Numbered from the stretch's first letter, positions 27,541-36,553 are shown. The stretch is DNA of 64,000 nt from Aureliella helgolandensis (GCF_007752135.1 NZ_CP036298.1:4402001-4466000); one strand, 5' to 3'. The notes: generated from the sequence alone by a model not told the origin. Made by a program: numbers and translations.

Positions 27541-29253
27541 TTAGACGAGTTGCTCACTCCAGCTGGCCAATTGCTCGTTGCCAACCCGATCACAGAAATC
27601 CCCCAGAGTCTCACCTGACTGGCGATGCTCCTTGAAGGCAGTGAAGATGGGAACAAGAGTGCTCGTAATCTCTTCAAAGGGCACCAAATCCTTGTAGATT
27701 TTGGCCATGCGTGTGCCAATCAGCTGCCCACCAAGAAAAATGGTGTATTTAGCCTTGGTCTTGCCCACCAAGCCAATGTCGGCGTTGTAGGGGCGAGCGC
27801 AGCCATTAGGGCACCCGGTGATCCGCACGGTGAAGGCATCGCTCTCCAATCCAAGCTTGGCCAACTCCACTTCGAACTGGCTCATCAATTCCGGAAGTAC
27901 GCGTTCGCTTTCCGCAACCGCCAACCCACAGGTGGGTAGCGCCACGCAGGACATGGACCAACGTCGAACCGTCGATACCTCTTCGGTGAGCGGCAAACCA
28001 TGCTGCTTGATGATTTCTTGCAATCTTGGAAGCGCTGCTTCCTCAAGATTGGTGAAGAGAATGCTTTGGTGCGCCGTCAAATGCACCCCCGGATTAAACT
28101 CTTTGCAGATGGCACGAATGGCAGCCTTCCACCGTCGGTCTTCGGAGTCAAACAGACGACCACTCTCGACATTCAACCCATAGAAAAACTTACCGTCTCC
28201 CTGCGGGAACCATCCCATGTGGTCGTCAAAGCCATGCACTTCGTCCGCCGTGCAATCCTGCAGCTTTTCGCCATAATACTCTTCGACCTTGCCGCGGAAC
28301 CATTCCACCCCTTCGTTGGCAATCAGGTACTTGAGGCGAGCGATCTTGCGATCCTCACGATTTCCGAAATCGCGCTGCACTTTGACCACCGCCTCCGCAA
28401 CGCCAATGGCTTGCTCGGGAGTCACAAAGGCCATGCGTTTTGCTAGAGCTGGAAACGTCTTTGCGGCGCTGGGAGTTGTCCCCATGCCCCCCCCCACACT
28501 GACGTTGTAACCAATGATTTTGCCTTCGCGAACGACCGCTAGAAATCCAAGGTCATTGGCATAGATATCGATGCAATTGTCCTCGGGCAAGGCAATTCCA
28601 ATCTTGAACTTTCGCGGCAAGTAGGTGGGGCCATAGATCGGCTCTACTTCCTCGGGTTCTCCTCCACCGACCAAGGTCTTCTCGCCTGATTCCTCGTCCT
28701 GAATCCACAGCTCGTAATAGCCTGGAGTCCGTGGGGCCAAATGGTCTTTGAGCGCGTCGGTCAAAGCCCGCATTTCGACATGAACCGAATCATTGAGCGG
28801 CGCCGGGCAACACATCACGTTCCGATTCACGTCACCACAGGCCGCCAACGTACTGAGGTGCATTTTGTTAATGCGCTGAATTGCCTCGCGCAGATCGCTT
28901 TTCAGAACCCCGTGCATCTGCAACGCTTGTCGCGTCGTGCACTTTAATGTGGCGTTGGCCAAATCCTCACACAGGTCCAAGTGGGCAAGCATTTGTTCCG
29001 ATGTCAGACGCCCCCCGGGCACACGGGTGCGCGTCATCATGCTGTAACTCTTGACCGACTTGCCCTCTGCGTTTTTCTTGTTGCGACTGTCGCGATCGTC
29101 CTGCTGGTACGTTCCATGAAACTTCAGCAACTGCATATTCGACTTGTCGAACTGATCGCTGTCGTTTGCCAAATCGTCTTGAATCGTGCCACGCAGAAAT
29201 CGACTCTCAGACTTAATACCTTCTACAGGACTCAATTTCTTTTCGTCGGCCAT
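27541..29253 (-). CDS. cysI: Sulfite reductase haemoprotein (siroheme, 4Fe-4S)
   Basis: This 570-residue cytosolic enzyme reduces sulfite to sulfide with six electrons in assimilatory sulfur metabolism. The cluster cysteines are in the expected pattern: C436 and C442 in S-C-V-A-L-P-T-C, and C481 and C485 in T-G-C-P-N-G-C. These are offset by two from the E. coli CysI positions as I remember them, and the total length matches. The N-terminal ferredoxin-like half domains and the basic sulfite-binding residues (for example R75-T-R-V-P-G) are also visible. No flavoprotein subunit (cysJ) is adjacent, so electrons may come from ferredoxin or a distant partner. It is divergent from the MaoC-like gene; an inverted repeat in the shared upstream region may control it. 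Confidence 0.95.
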   Translation of the reverse strand: MADEKKLSPVEGIKSESRFLRGTIQDDLANDSDQFDKSNMQLLKFHGTYQQDDRDSRNKKNAEGKSVKSYSMMTRTRVPGGRLTSEQMLAHLDLCEDLANATLKCTTRQALQMHGVLKSDLREAIQRINKMHLSTLAACGDVNRNVMCCPAPLNDSVHVEMRALTDALKDHLAPRTPGYYELWIQDEESGEKTLVGGGEPEEVEPIYGPTYLPRKFKIGIALPEDNCIDIYANDLGFLAVVREGKIIGYNVSVGGGMGTTPSAAKTFPALAKRMAFVTPEQAIGVAEAVVKVQRDFGNREDRKIARLKYLIANEGVEWFRGKVEEYYGEKLQDCTADEVHGFDDHMGWFPQGDGKFFYGLNVESGRLFDSEDRRWKAAIRAICKEFNPGVHLTAHQSILFTNLEEAALPRLQEIIKQHGLPLTEEVSTVRRWSMSCVALPTCGLAVAESERVLPELMSQFEVELAKLGLESDAFTVRITGCPNGCARPYNADIGLVGKTKAKYTIFLGGQLIGTRMAKIYKDLVPFEEITSTLVPIFTAFKEHRQSGETLGDFCDRVGNEQLASWSEQLV

Positions 29254-29385
29254 GACGGTTCAAACTCCGGAATGTAAAGAACACCAAGGCACAACGCATT
29301 CCTGTGAATCAATGCCTGCAATACTGCTATGGTGGTTGGAAACACTGTAAAACTGGGGGGCTTCGCAAGTTAGGGGCTTTGGGGC

Positions 29386-29425
29386 AATCCCTACAATGAT
29401 GCCTATAATACGCTCTGTAGGGATT
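29386..29425. promoter_or_regulatory. 10-bp inverted repeat flanking a TATAAT box
   Basis: AATCCCTACA (29386-29395) and TGTAGGGATT (29416-29425) are perfect reverse complements, separated by 20 bases that contain TATAAT at 29404-29409. The half-sites are placed about two helical turns or more apart (centre to centre 30 bases), which suits either a dimer-of-dimers operator or an RNA hairpin. The element sits about 135 bases upstream of cysI and 285 bases upstream of the MaoC-like gene. No good -35 box is seen in either direction. Confidence 0.5.
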
Positions 29426-29661
29426 TTTAGGTAGGTCATTCGCCTAGCAGGCAGCGACATTACGATTTTCTGCCACACAGGTTCCGTTGGGGGGCTGCGT
29501 GGAGTCTAGGGGGAAGGAAGGGTATCCTGCCAGCGCCCGAGTGATTCCCACAAAAACAAGCAAAAGTTCCTTGAGAATTCGAGTTGGACTGGATATCCTT
29601 CAGCCTGAAGTTTGGAACGGAGAGGCTTTCTCGGTTTTCGGAATTTCAAACGCCAGAAGGT

Positions 29662-29690
29662 GATTTCAGTGGCTATTGTCCGCTGAAATC
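29662..29690 (+). promoter_or_regulatory. Leader hairpin before the MaoC-like gene
   Basis: GATTTCAG (29662-29669) pairs with CTGAAATC (29683-29690), and the stem extends three more pairs inward (T-G wobble, G-C, G-C), giving 11 bp around a 7-base loop. It ends 20 bases before the ATG at 29711, next to the AAGGA ribosome site (29697-29701), so it could affect translation or mRNA stability. Confidence 0.4.
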
Positions 29691-29710
29691 CAAACTAAGG
29701 ATGCTCACAC

Positions 29711-30247
29711 ATGACGGATAGTTTATACCTCGAAGATCTCAAGCCTGGCGCAGTCTGGACGAGCAGAGGTAGAACCGTAACGGAAACCGATATCGTGTCG
29801 TTCGCAGGCTTGAGTGGTGATTATGATCCAATCCATATGGATCATGAGCACGCATCCCAGACGCCTTACGGCCGTCCCATTGCCCACGGCATGCTTGGGC
29901 TGTCCTTCATGACCGGTTTGAGCAGCACCTGTCCGCTGGTGCATACGCTCGCGTTGGTGCGAGTTGCGGATTGGCAATTCCTGCTTCCGGTCTACGTCGG
30001 GGACACCGTGCATGTGGTGACTCAAGTCGAAACGCTCACCCCCCGGGGGCGACGTAGTGGTGAAGTCGTATGGTTCAGAAAATTGCTGAACCAAAAAGGG
30101 GAGTGTGTCCAGTCTGGCAGAATCGTAACGCTCGTTTCAAGCCAGTCGTTTCTTCCCCGTTCACGCCCCGTCACTCCGGCACGCAAGTTGTCGGAGTTCG
30201 CCAAACCTCAAGCCGTCGTCAGGGTCGATAGCCTGCTGGACAGTTAG
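29711..30247 (+). CDS. MaoC-like hotdog-fold dehydratase
   Basis: This 178-residue cytosolic protein has the R-specific enoyl-CoA hydratase hallmark G-D-Y-D-P-I-H (36-42), giving the catalytic Asp/His pair (D37 and H42), followed by the R-P-I-A-H-G-M-L-G segment (55-63) of the hotdog fold. It probably hydrates an enoyl-CoA or enoyl thioester, or dehydrates the reverse. About 30 C-terminal residues extend past the usual fold and are basic and Pro/Ser-rich. AAGGA at 29697-29701 precedes the ATG. No fatty-acid or polyhydroxyalkanoate genes are adjacent, so the substrate is open. Confidence 0.9.
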   Translation: MTDSLYLEDLKPGAVWTSRGRTVTETDIVSFAGLSGDYDPIHMDHEHASQTPYGRPIAHGMLGLSFMTGLSSTCPLVHTLALVRVADWQFLLPVYVGDTVHVVTQVETLTPRGRRSGEVVWFRKLLNQKGECVQSGRIVTLVSSQSFLPRSRPVTPARKLSEFAKPQAVVRVDSLLDS

Positions 30248-30543
30248 GAGCAACTACTGCCTCTGGGCCGTATTGGCCAATACGCCCCGAATTCGCCGGT
30301 TTGGTGTTTCAGCGATCGAGTCCATCACACGCAATTCTCCATCGGGCAATCGGACTCCCCAGCGGCGAGCAACTCTGGGATCTCCCTCCCTACACCGTTT
30401 TGCCCACCCCACCACGATTGAGGTGGGCGCGAGATCCCTGACCTCACGACTGAAATTATCTGGGAACCAATTGCACGACTCGGGCAAGGGTCTTAAGATC
30501 ACCCACGGAATTTCCGCGTTGTTTCCTGGTTCGAGGCAAGTCG

Positions 30544-30963
30544 ATGTCCGTTGAAATCAATCTTGAATATGCTGGCGAATTGCACTGCAACGCCACTCAC
30601 GGCCCCAGCGGTGCCACATTGTCGACCGATGCGCCTGTCGATAATGGCGGACAGGGTGCATCATTTTCGCCAACCGATTTGGTTGCCACGGCACTGGGCG
30701 CCTGCGTCTTGACCATCCTGGGGCTTGTCTCAGCGCGGCACCAGATAGAACTGAAAGGGACGCGTGTGCATGTCACTAAGGAAATGGTGAATACCCCCAT
30801 TCGCCGAATCCAGTCGCTCAAGACGGTTGTTACTGTACCACAAGGCGCGGTGCAGGAGCCTGAAATGCGAACTCGGCTAGAAACCGCTGCAAGACAGTGC
30901 CCGGTTCACAAGAGTTTGCATCCCGAGATCGATGCCCCCATTGATTTCGTATATCTCTCCTAA
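30544..30963 (+). CDS. OsmC/Ohr-family peroxiredoxin-like protein
   Basis: This 139-residue protein matches the OsmC family: F-S-P-T-D-L-V-A-T-A-L-G-A-C with C54, and a second reactive-type cysteine C119 in C-P-V-H-K-S-L-H-P. These two cysteines form the thiol peroxidase pair that detoxifies organic hydroperoxides in this family. It is cytosolic with no signal. GAGG at 30533-30536 gives a good ribosome site seven bases before the ATG. The GNAT gene begins 54 bases downstream on the same strand, so they are probably co-transcribed. Confidence 0.92.
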   Translation: MSVEINLEYAGELHCNATHGPSGATLSTDAPVDNGGQGASFSPTDLVATALGACVLTILGLVSARHQIELKGTRVHVTKEMVNTPIRRIQSLKTVVTVPQGAVQEPEMRTRLETAARQCPVHKSLHPEIDAPIDFVYLS

Positions 30964-31017
30964 GCGACGTCCCATCGCGCAGAATTAGCAGACGATCTCA
31001 CTCCAAGTCAGCCTGCC

Positions 31018-31527
31018 GTGAACCCTTCAATCCGCCTCCGCCGGTTCCATCCCGGTGACGCACCCGAATTGTTTTTACTTTTTCGAGAAACCGTCCAAAC
31101 AGTCAATGCAGCCGATTACTCACCTCAGCAGATCGCTGCCTGGGCTTCCAACTCAATCGACCTCGCCGCTTGGACAGCCAGATTTAGCCAGCGGTGGGCC
31201 TATGTGGCAGTGTGTAACGACCGAACGGTCGGCTTTGCGGACATGACGCCAGCGGGATATCTTGACCGCCTATTTGTGTCCGCTCATTACCAGCGACAGG
31301 GCGTCGCTCGGGCCCTTCTTCAAACCCTGCTCGAACATGCTCAATCCGCGCAGCTATCGCTAGTTTCGACAGACGCAAGCCGCACCGCGGTCCCCTTCTT
31401 TCAAGCGTTTGAGTTTCAGATTGTGCGAGCACAGAACGTCGAATGTCGCGGCGAAGTGCTGAAAAACTTCCACATGACACGTTCGCTTGGTCAGCCTGTA
31501 CTAAGCCCCCTAGCAAGAAGCGAATAG
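31018..31527 (+). CDS. GNAT-family N-acetyltransferase
   Basis: This 169-residue protein carries the acetyl-CoA-binding motif A: L-F-V-S-A-H-Y-Q-R-Q-G-V-A-R-A-L-L (about 85-101, the Q-x-x-G-x-A type loop), and a late A-V-P-F-F-Q-A-F-E-F motif B. It should acetylate an amine on a small molecule or protein, but the substrate is unknown. The start is GTG at 31018, with no strong Shine-Dalgarno site. It lies 54 bases after the OsmC gene and may share its promoter. Confidence 0.88.
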   Translation: MNPSIRLRRFHPGDAPELFLLFRETVQTVNAADYSPQQIAAWASNSIDLAAWTARFSQRWAYVAVCNDRTVGFADMTPAGYLDRLFVSAHYQRQGVARALLQTLLEHAQSAQLSLVSTDASRTAVPFFQAFEFQIVRAQNVECRGEVLKNFHMTRSLGQPVLSPLARSE

Positions 31528-31912
31528 AGCCCCCAAGCGACACGGACCGGGGGTCCATGCTACCGATCCCCCTCCCGTAGCTTGGGCCCCCGGCCCGTGC
31601 AGGCTCTCAATCCAAGCCCCAACAAGTGCACTTTCCACTCTGGCGACCATTGCTTGCTCCCAGCAGGTCTGGACGGATTGTCACCAATTTCCGGTGCGAA
31701 GACGCCACTTTCTGCGCAGCGATTTTCCCAGCGCGTTGTCTTAATAGCCGTGTTGTACGGTGCCGCGGGGAAGGACGTGCGTGCGGCTGCAATGCTTGCG
31801 GCCCGTGTATTCATGGCCGCTAGAAGCACAACACTGGGAATCTACGCTAGCCCCGCCATTCAGGGGAGGGGCGTGACGGGCTTTTAGAGAGCCCTTCAGA
31901 AATTTACAGAAA
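31528..31912. other. Intergenic between GNAT gene and tRNA terminator
   Basis: Nothing coding is convincing here. The open frames on both strands are antiparallel and lack ribosome sites. Confidence 0.45.
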
Positions 31913-31948
31913 AAAACCCCACATCCGCTTTCGCGGATATGGGGTTTT
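31913..31948 (-). terminator. Intrinsic terminator of tRNA-Asp
   Basis: Read on the minus strand, a 16-bp stem runs from AAAACCCC through ATCCGC, is closed by a GAAA tetraloop, and is followed by a run of seven T. The one imperfect position is a U-G wobble on the minus strand (but an A-C mismatch on plus), which shows that the minus-strand RNA is the functional one. Confidence 0.9.
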
Positions 31949-31970
31949 CCTGAACTATTGCCAGTTCAGG
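31949..31970 (-). other. Hairpin between tRNA-Asp and its terminator
   Basis: CCTGAACT (31949-31956) and AGTTCAGG (31963-31970) form a perfect 8-bp stem with a 6-base loop, seven bases beyond the tRNA 3' end. It directly abuts the terminator stem and may be a processing signal for tRNA 3' maturation. Confidence 0.6.
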
Positions 31971-31977
31971 ACTTTAG

Positions 31978-32051
31978 CGAGGCCGACGGGGGTCGAACCC
32001 GCAACCTCTGGATCGACAGTCCAGTGCTCTAACCAATTGAGCTACGGCCCC
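31978..32051 (-). tRNA. trnD: tRNA-Asp (GUC)
   Basis: The 74-base minus-strand gene folds as a complete cloverleaf. The acceptor stem is GGGGCCG with CGGCCTC (one G-U pair), the D stem GCTC/GAGC, and the anticodon stem CTGGA/TCCAG with loop CTGTCGA, giving anticodon GTC. A five-base variable loop and T arm GCGGG-TTCGACC-CCCGT follow. The discriminator base is G, as expected for tRNA-Asp. No CCA is encoded, so it must be added after transcription. A processing-type hairpin and a strong terminator follow directly. Confidence 0.96.
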
Positions 32052-32338
32052 TCGCTAGTGACTACATCGGCGAATCTTCTCTCAAAGTTTCGTCCAATTC
32101 GTCGTTTGATGCAGGGATTATACGCAGGACAATTTGGCCTGCAAGGGCAGAATAACGCTTCGCCCAAATCTTCTGGACTCTTGCATTCCAGGCGACTCCT
32201 CAAAATCGGAAAATCTGTACCAGCCGCTTCGCATCTACCACTTCAAGCTGTCGAATTGTACGAAGCAGGAGCTGTTTTTAAGTAATTTCGAGCTAGCGTT
32301 ATCCAGTACCCTATAACTTCGTTAGCAAGGATTCAGAA
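32052..32338. other. Divergent intergenic, tRNA promoter side
   Basis: This 287-base gap separates tRNA-Asp (minus) from the 47-residue protein gene (plus). No gene is supported; both promoters are expected here. Confidence 0.4.
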
Positions 32339-32482
32339 ATGTTGCGAACCGTTGGCCAATATCTAACGGCAGGCGTCGATGCCGTGATCCATGTGATGCA
32401 GACGATGAGCGTGACACAGTGGGGCGTCGTCTCCGTAGTCTTTGTGGTCGCTGGTTTCATGCTCCTGAAAACACGGTTCTAG
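32339..32482 (+). CDS. Small single-pass membrane protein, 47 aa
   Basis: The ATG at 32339 opens a 47-codon frame ending in TAG at 32480-32482. The product has an amphipathic N-terminal half and one clear membrane helix (about residues 29-43, V-V-S-V-V-F-V-V-A-G-F-M-L-L) ending in a positive K-T-R-F tail. AAGGA at 32327-32331 lies seven bases before the ATG, one of the better ribosome sites in this window. The function is unknown. It is distinct from the longer overlapping frame at 32419-32940, which has no ribosome site and a non-protein-like composition. Confidence 0.65.
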   Translation: MLRTVGQYLTAGVDAVIHVMQTMSVTQWGVVSVVFVVAGFMLLKTRF

Positions 32483-32906
32483 CCAGAACCGCTCCTAGAA
32501 ATCGTTCCATCAAACGCCATAGAGTCACTAGACGCTACAATTTCAGGCGCTCAGCCCTGGAGTTTTGGGAATTCGGATACGGCATTGCCACGCGTGTGCC
32601 GGAAGTTGATATTATGTGGGCGCTATTGACGGAAGTCCTGCTGCATAAAGAACTGATCTGCCACCAACTGATTCAATCAGGCCCAACCGCACGTATCGGG
32701 TACGCTGAATCATCAGCCGACGTGTTATCGTCTAGTTCAAACTGGATCAAACACGCTGCGACGATTCCTGCGAACTGGATTGTTTCTGGCGACACAGCAA
32801 TACCCGCAAGCACTCTCCGTTCACCCCCCATTACCGCGCGGTCGACAGGCGGCCTCCACCTACCTGGGTCCGCGTCCTCCCTCCAGAATTCCAAGAGTAT
32901 CCGTCC
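32483..32906. other. Intergenic upstream of MFS transporter
   Basis: No gene or clear structured element is visible in these 424 bases. The open frames on both strands overlap each other and look spurious. Confidence 0.4.
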
Positions 32907-34352
32907 ATGGCGTCTGCCCCTGAATCCGCGGCTCCCCTGAAGCTGTCGCCGTTTTCTATTGCGTTGGTCTGCGTTATCGCTTCGATCGGTTTCGCTTTTG
33001 ACATCTACGAACTGCTAATGCTGCCGCTGGTGTTTCGGCCCGCCTGCATGGAGTTGGCTGGCATCGCACCAGGTACAGATGAATTCTCGTGGTGGTTGGG
33101 AGTCATGTTCTTCGTCCCCGCATTCCTGGGTGGAATCTTCGGATTGCTGGGCGGTTACCTCACTGATCGCTTCGGGCGAAGACGCGTACTGACCTACAGC
33201 ATTCTGCTGTACGCGGTTAGCGCCTTTTTGGCTGGTTTCGCGACATCGATGCCGATGCTGCTGGTCCTACGCTGTACGACCTTCATTGGTGTTTGTGTGG
33301 AGTTCGTTGCCGCAATCGCTTGGTTGGCAGAGTTGTTCCCCGACAAAAAACGCAGAGAGTTGGTGCTCGGCTGGACTCAAGCGTTCTCCTCAATCGGTGG
33401 TCTGTTGGTCGCCTGGGCAAATTATCTATCGATCGAATACTCTGCCAGCCTACCGGCAATCGCCCTGCCTGAATTCCTGACTGGACTTGGAGTGATCAAC
33501 GACCCCCATGCGGCTTGGCGCTATACGCTCATGAGCGGATTGATTCCCGCAATTCCGTTGATTGTGATTCGCCCCTTCCTACCGGAATCGCCAGTTTGGA
33601 AACAGAAGCGAGATGCAGGGCTCCTAAAGCGGCCAAGCATCAAGGAGCTGTTTGCCCCGAATTTGATCCGTACCACGGTGGTCACCACCATTATGTTTGC
33701 AGCCAGCTACGGCGTTGCGTTCGGCGCATTGCAGCAAATTCCACAGATCGTACCAGGCTTGCCAGAAGTCAAAACGGCCGTGGCAGACATGTCGGTACCT
33801 GCCAAGAAGAAATACGAACAAAAGGCTGCCGCAAACTATACGAAAAGCCAAGAGATTGGCGGCCTGACGGGGCGCATCGTGCTGGCCATCCTGGCGGTGA
33901 TCGTGGTTTCCCGCCGCGGGCTAATTCGAATGTTCGTCCTACCCGGGCTAATTGTCGCTCCATTCGTTTTCTACTCTTTCATGCAAGGCAACAACAGCGA
34001 CCTGATCACGTTGGGGGAATGGAAGTTTACAAGACTCGACGGCATGATCTTTTTTGTTGGGTTGTTAACCGTGGGGCAATTCAGCTTCTGGGGAAATTAC
34101 TTGCCACGCGTCTTCCCACTCCACCTGCGTGGGACCGGCGAGAGTTTTGCTGCCAATATTGGAGGCCGCATGATTGGGACGTCGATGGCTTGGGTCACCA
34201 GTACCCTGGCCGCTTCGGCTTGGATTCCCGGTGAAACAGCAGCATCCAAGTTTGCGTTAGTTGCCGCAGGTATGGCATTCACCATGTTTGCCGTGAATTT
34301 CGTGGCGAGCTTCTTTCTGCCTGAACCCGATTCGATCCATTTTGACGACTAG
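32907..34352 (+). CDS. MFS transporter (sugar/organic-acid type)
   Basis: This 481-residue inner-membrane protein has about 12 membrane helices. The loop after helix 2 carries the MFS signature G-G-Y-L-T-D-R-F-G-R-R-R-V (about residues 84-96), and the middle has P-E-S-P-V-W typical of the sugar porter/metabolite-proton symporter branch. Helix 1 includes a charged F-D-I-Y-E-L segment, common in substrate pathways of organic-acid carriers. An unusual soluble insertion of about 50 residues (about 285-325, Lys/Ala-rich) lies in the second half, probably periplasmic or cytoplasmic between helices 7 and 8. The substrate is unknown; no catabolic genes adjoin it. Confidence 0.88.
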   Translation: MASAPESAAPLKLSPFSIALVCVIASIGFAFDIYELLMLPLVFRPACMELAGIAPGTDEFSWWLGVMFFVPAFLGGIFGLLGGYLTDRFGRRRVLTYSILLYAVSAFLAGFATSMPMLLVLRCTTFIGVCVEFVAAIAWLAELFPDKKRRELVLGWTQAFSSIGGLLVAWANYLSIEYSASLPAIALPEFLTGLGVINDPHAAWRYTLMSGLIPAIPLIVIRPFLPESPVWKQKRDAGLLKRPSIKELFAPNLIRTTVVTTIMFAASYGVAFGALQQIPQIVPGLPEVKTAVADMSVPAKKKYEQKAAANYTKSQEIGGLTGRIVLAILAVIVVSRRGLIRMFVLPGLIVAPFVFYSFMQGNNSDLITLGEWKFTRLDGMIFFVGLLTVGQFSFWGNYLPRVFPLHLRGTGESFAANIGGRMIGTSMAWVTSTLAASAWIPGETAASKFALVAAGMAFTMFAVNFVASFFLPEPDSIHFDD

Positions 34353-34867
34353 CGGTTCCTAACACTCGTATCAGATCTAGTTGAGGACACTCGACACCCC
34401 GTTCACTCAACTCCCGCAGCCGAATACAGCTCGGGAGAGGGTTGCCACCGGAGTTAGCTGCGCAACGGGAAGTCATCTGAGGAGGCCCCGGTTGCTGTGG
34501 CCAAAGCTGAAGATGAACTTGGACGCACCCGACGCCTTGGCGTACTGGCGCTGGCTGAAGGTTCAGCGTCTAAACAGTGGGGCAACCGGAGGCGTGGAGA
34601 CGCACACCCCGTCCAACCCGTGCGATCCGCATAACTGACTCCAGCGGTTGATAAAATTCTTAGCTTGCAGGAATCCAGACTGCAGTGACCGGCAAAGCGG
34701 CCAACGGCACAATCCGTAGGCTACGGTTCCAAGTCAGTCTTTCTTTAGCTGACTTGTCCAACGTGTGGAATGCGGGATATGCCCTTGCGGATCACGACTG
34801 ATCCGGCGAGCGCGATGTTCCGCCCTCTCGTGATAGATTCAATGAATAGTTTCACTGAGCTCCCGGT
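34353..34867. other. Intergenic upstream of Wzz-like gene
   Basis: The 515-base gap has no supported gene. It contains small imperfect hairpins only: CCGTAG/CTACGG near 34714-34726, and AAGTCAG (34731-34737) with CTGACTT (34749-34755). Confidence 0.4.
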
Positions 34868-36553
34868 ATGAATGCACCGCAGGTAACGAACCAGCAACTT
34901 CTCTCGCTTTTGCGCACCTATTGGCAATGGCGTGCGATGTGGATTGCATCCACGCTGCTCTTTGGTGCAATCGGTCTGTTTTACGTCGTGTTTCTCAAAT
35001 CGGATCTGTGGGTCGCCTCCCAGGGCTTTATTGTGCGAGATGAAGCTAACGGTGCGGTCATGCGGTTGGGGAGATTTGAGAGCCAGACCGAGATGAAGGC
35101 TGCCCAGGAAACGATACTTGAAATGGCACGCAATCCAATGGTTGTTCGTACCGCCTTGGAGCAAGTTGGCCCGGAACCTGGACTATTCAGTTGGTTCTCT
35201 TCGTCCCCACAACCGGTCAGTGCATCCGCCGTGGATGGGCTTGCCCGCGATGGAATCGAAGTCCGTGCACCGCGTGGGGCAGAGCTGGGCACGACTGAAG
35301 TAATCTATTTGGATGTCAAACAATCTTCACCGGAACGCGCCCGCAAAATCAATGTTGCGATCTGCGATGCTCTAGAGCATCACCTGCAACAGGTTCGCGA
35401 ATCTCGCGCCGATGCAGTGGTCGGCGAACTTTCGGCCGCTACGGCCTCTGCCCGAGAAAGTCTCCAAGAAGCAACCCAGCGGCTCCAACGGATGGAGGCC
35501 GATGCGGGTGCAGATTTAAGTGATCTGCGTGGCCTCACTGATACCAACAGTGGAGGGAGCGCCAACCGACAAATGTTGGATGCGATTAAGTCGGAGCTTC
35601 GTCAAGCGGAGCTGGCCAGACAGCAGATTTCCAGCGATTTGAACCTGGCGATCGAATCCTACGAAAATCCCGATCAACTACTGGTCGCGCCCAGCAACCT
35701 GCTCAATTCGCAACCTGGACTCAAACGCCTTCGCGAGGGACTCGCGGATGCCACCATCACGACGAGTCAGCTGAAGGGCCGCTACTTCGAGGTTCATCCC
35801 AAGGTCATCTCAGCCCTCGAAACCGAGCAACGCATTCGCGACCAATTGCGACAGGAACTCAGCCTATCGGTCGAAACACTGCGCAAGGAGCTTGAGATTG
35901 CCACCGGCCGCAATGTGAAATTGCGCAGCCAGCAAACTCAACTTGAATCGCGACTGGAGCGTCTGGCGGCCATACGCGCTAGCTACGGAAACGCGACCAG
36001 TGAAGTCCGCTCTCGCAATGAGCAACTCCAAGCAGCCGAGGGAGAGCTAGCGCAAGCCCGCGCGGCGCGTCAGGCGGCCCTGACCTCCAGCCTCATTACG
36101 CGACTGGACGAACCGCTGGTTGGCGAGTCGCCCATTGGTCCAGGTCGAGCGACCATCCTAGCTGGCGCACTCGTGAGTGGACTCTTCTTCGGGCTGGGCA
36201 TAGTATTCCTGCTATCCCCCAACGAAGGAGGCATTAAGTTTGGCCGGCGCAAGAGCGACCATGCGGCGGGCAGAAACCGGCGTGCGAGCGATCGGGCTGA
36301 CAGTTTACGACCGGCTGCTGCGTCGACCACATCGACTCCGGTTGCCGCCAACGCAAACGCCTCGAAAACGCCCGCTGCGCGGCCGCAGCCGGACCGCGGC
36401 TTCGACTCCACACCAACACCCCAATCCCCTTTAAGTACTCCGTTCGCTACACCAGGGCCCGTCGGGACAGTCGCTCCGAACCCTGCCCCAGACACGATCA
36501 TCGCATCAGCACTGGATCCGACCCTGCATACCCATCAACACCAAACGCACTAG
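34868..36553 (+). CDS. Wzz/GumC-like chain-length determinant protein, no kinase
   Basis: This 561-residue inner-membrane protein has an N-terminal membrane helix (about 23-44), a large periplasmic region with a Wzz-like start and long coiled coils (about 170-230, 240-300, 320-400), and a second helix (about 418-440). A basic, then Pro/Ala/Thr-rich cytoplasmic tail ends in a His-rich stretch. This is the polysaccharide co-polymerase plan, which sets polymer length in exopolysaccharide or O-antigen export. No Walker motif or tyrosine-kinase domain follows, and no polymerase or flippase is adjacent. It may act with genes elsewhere. Naming rests on architecture more than on strong motif identity. 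Confidence 0.75.
   Translation: MNAPQVTNQQLLSLLRTYWQWRAMWIASTLLFGAIGLFYVVFLKSDLWVASQGFIVRDEANGAVMRLGRFESQTEMKAAQETILEMARNPMVVRTALEQVGPEPGLFSWFSSSPQPVSASAVDGLARDGIEVRAPRGAELGTTEVIYLDVKQSSPERARKINVAICDALEHHLQQVRESRADAVVGELSAATASARESLQEATQRLQRMEADAGADLSDLRGLTDTNSGGSANRQMLDAIKSELRQAELARQQISSDLNLAIESYENPDQLLVAPSNLLNSQPGLKRLREGLADATITTSQLKGRYFEVHPKVISALETEQRIRDQLRQELSLSVETLRKELEIATGRNVKLRSQQTQLESRLERLAAIRASYGNATSEVRSRNEQLQAAEGELAQARAARQAALTSSLITRLDEPLVGESPIGPGRATILAGALVSGLFFGLGIVFLLSPNEGGIKFGRRKSDHAAGRNRRASDRADSLRPAAASTTSTPVAANANASKTPAARPQPDRGFDSTPTPQSPLSTPFATPGPVGTVAPNPAPDTIIASALDPTLHTHQHQTH

Larger units (their letters stand above)
29254..29710. other. Divergent regulatory region, cysI / MaoC-like
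   Basis: The 457-base gap holds no gene. It contains a perfect 10-bp inverted repeat flanking TATAAT (29386-29425) and a second hairpin (29662-29690) just before the MaoC-like start. Both are listed separately. Confidence 0.6.

Noticed and set aside
30254-30554. Short frames on both strands before the OsmC gene
   Set aside because: They overlap each other antiparallel and match no family; the gap is taken as intergenic.
32419-32940. 173-codon plus-strand frame
   Set aside because: It overlaps the end of the better supported 47-residue gene and the start of the MFS gene, and its composition is not protein-like.
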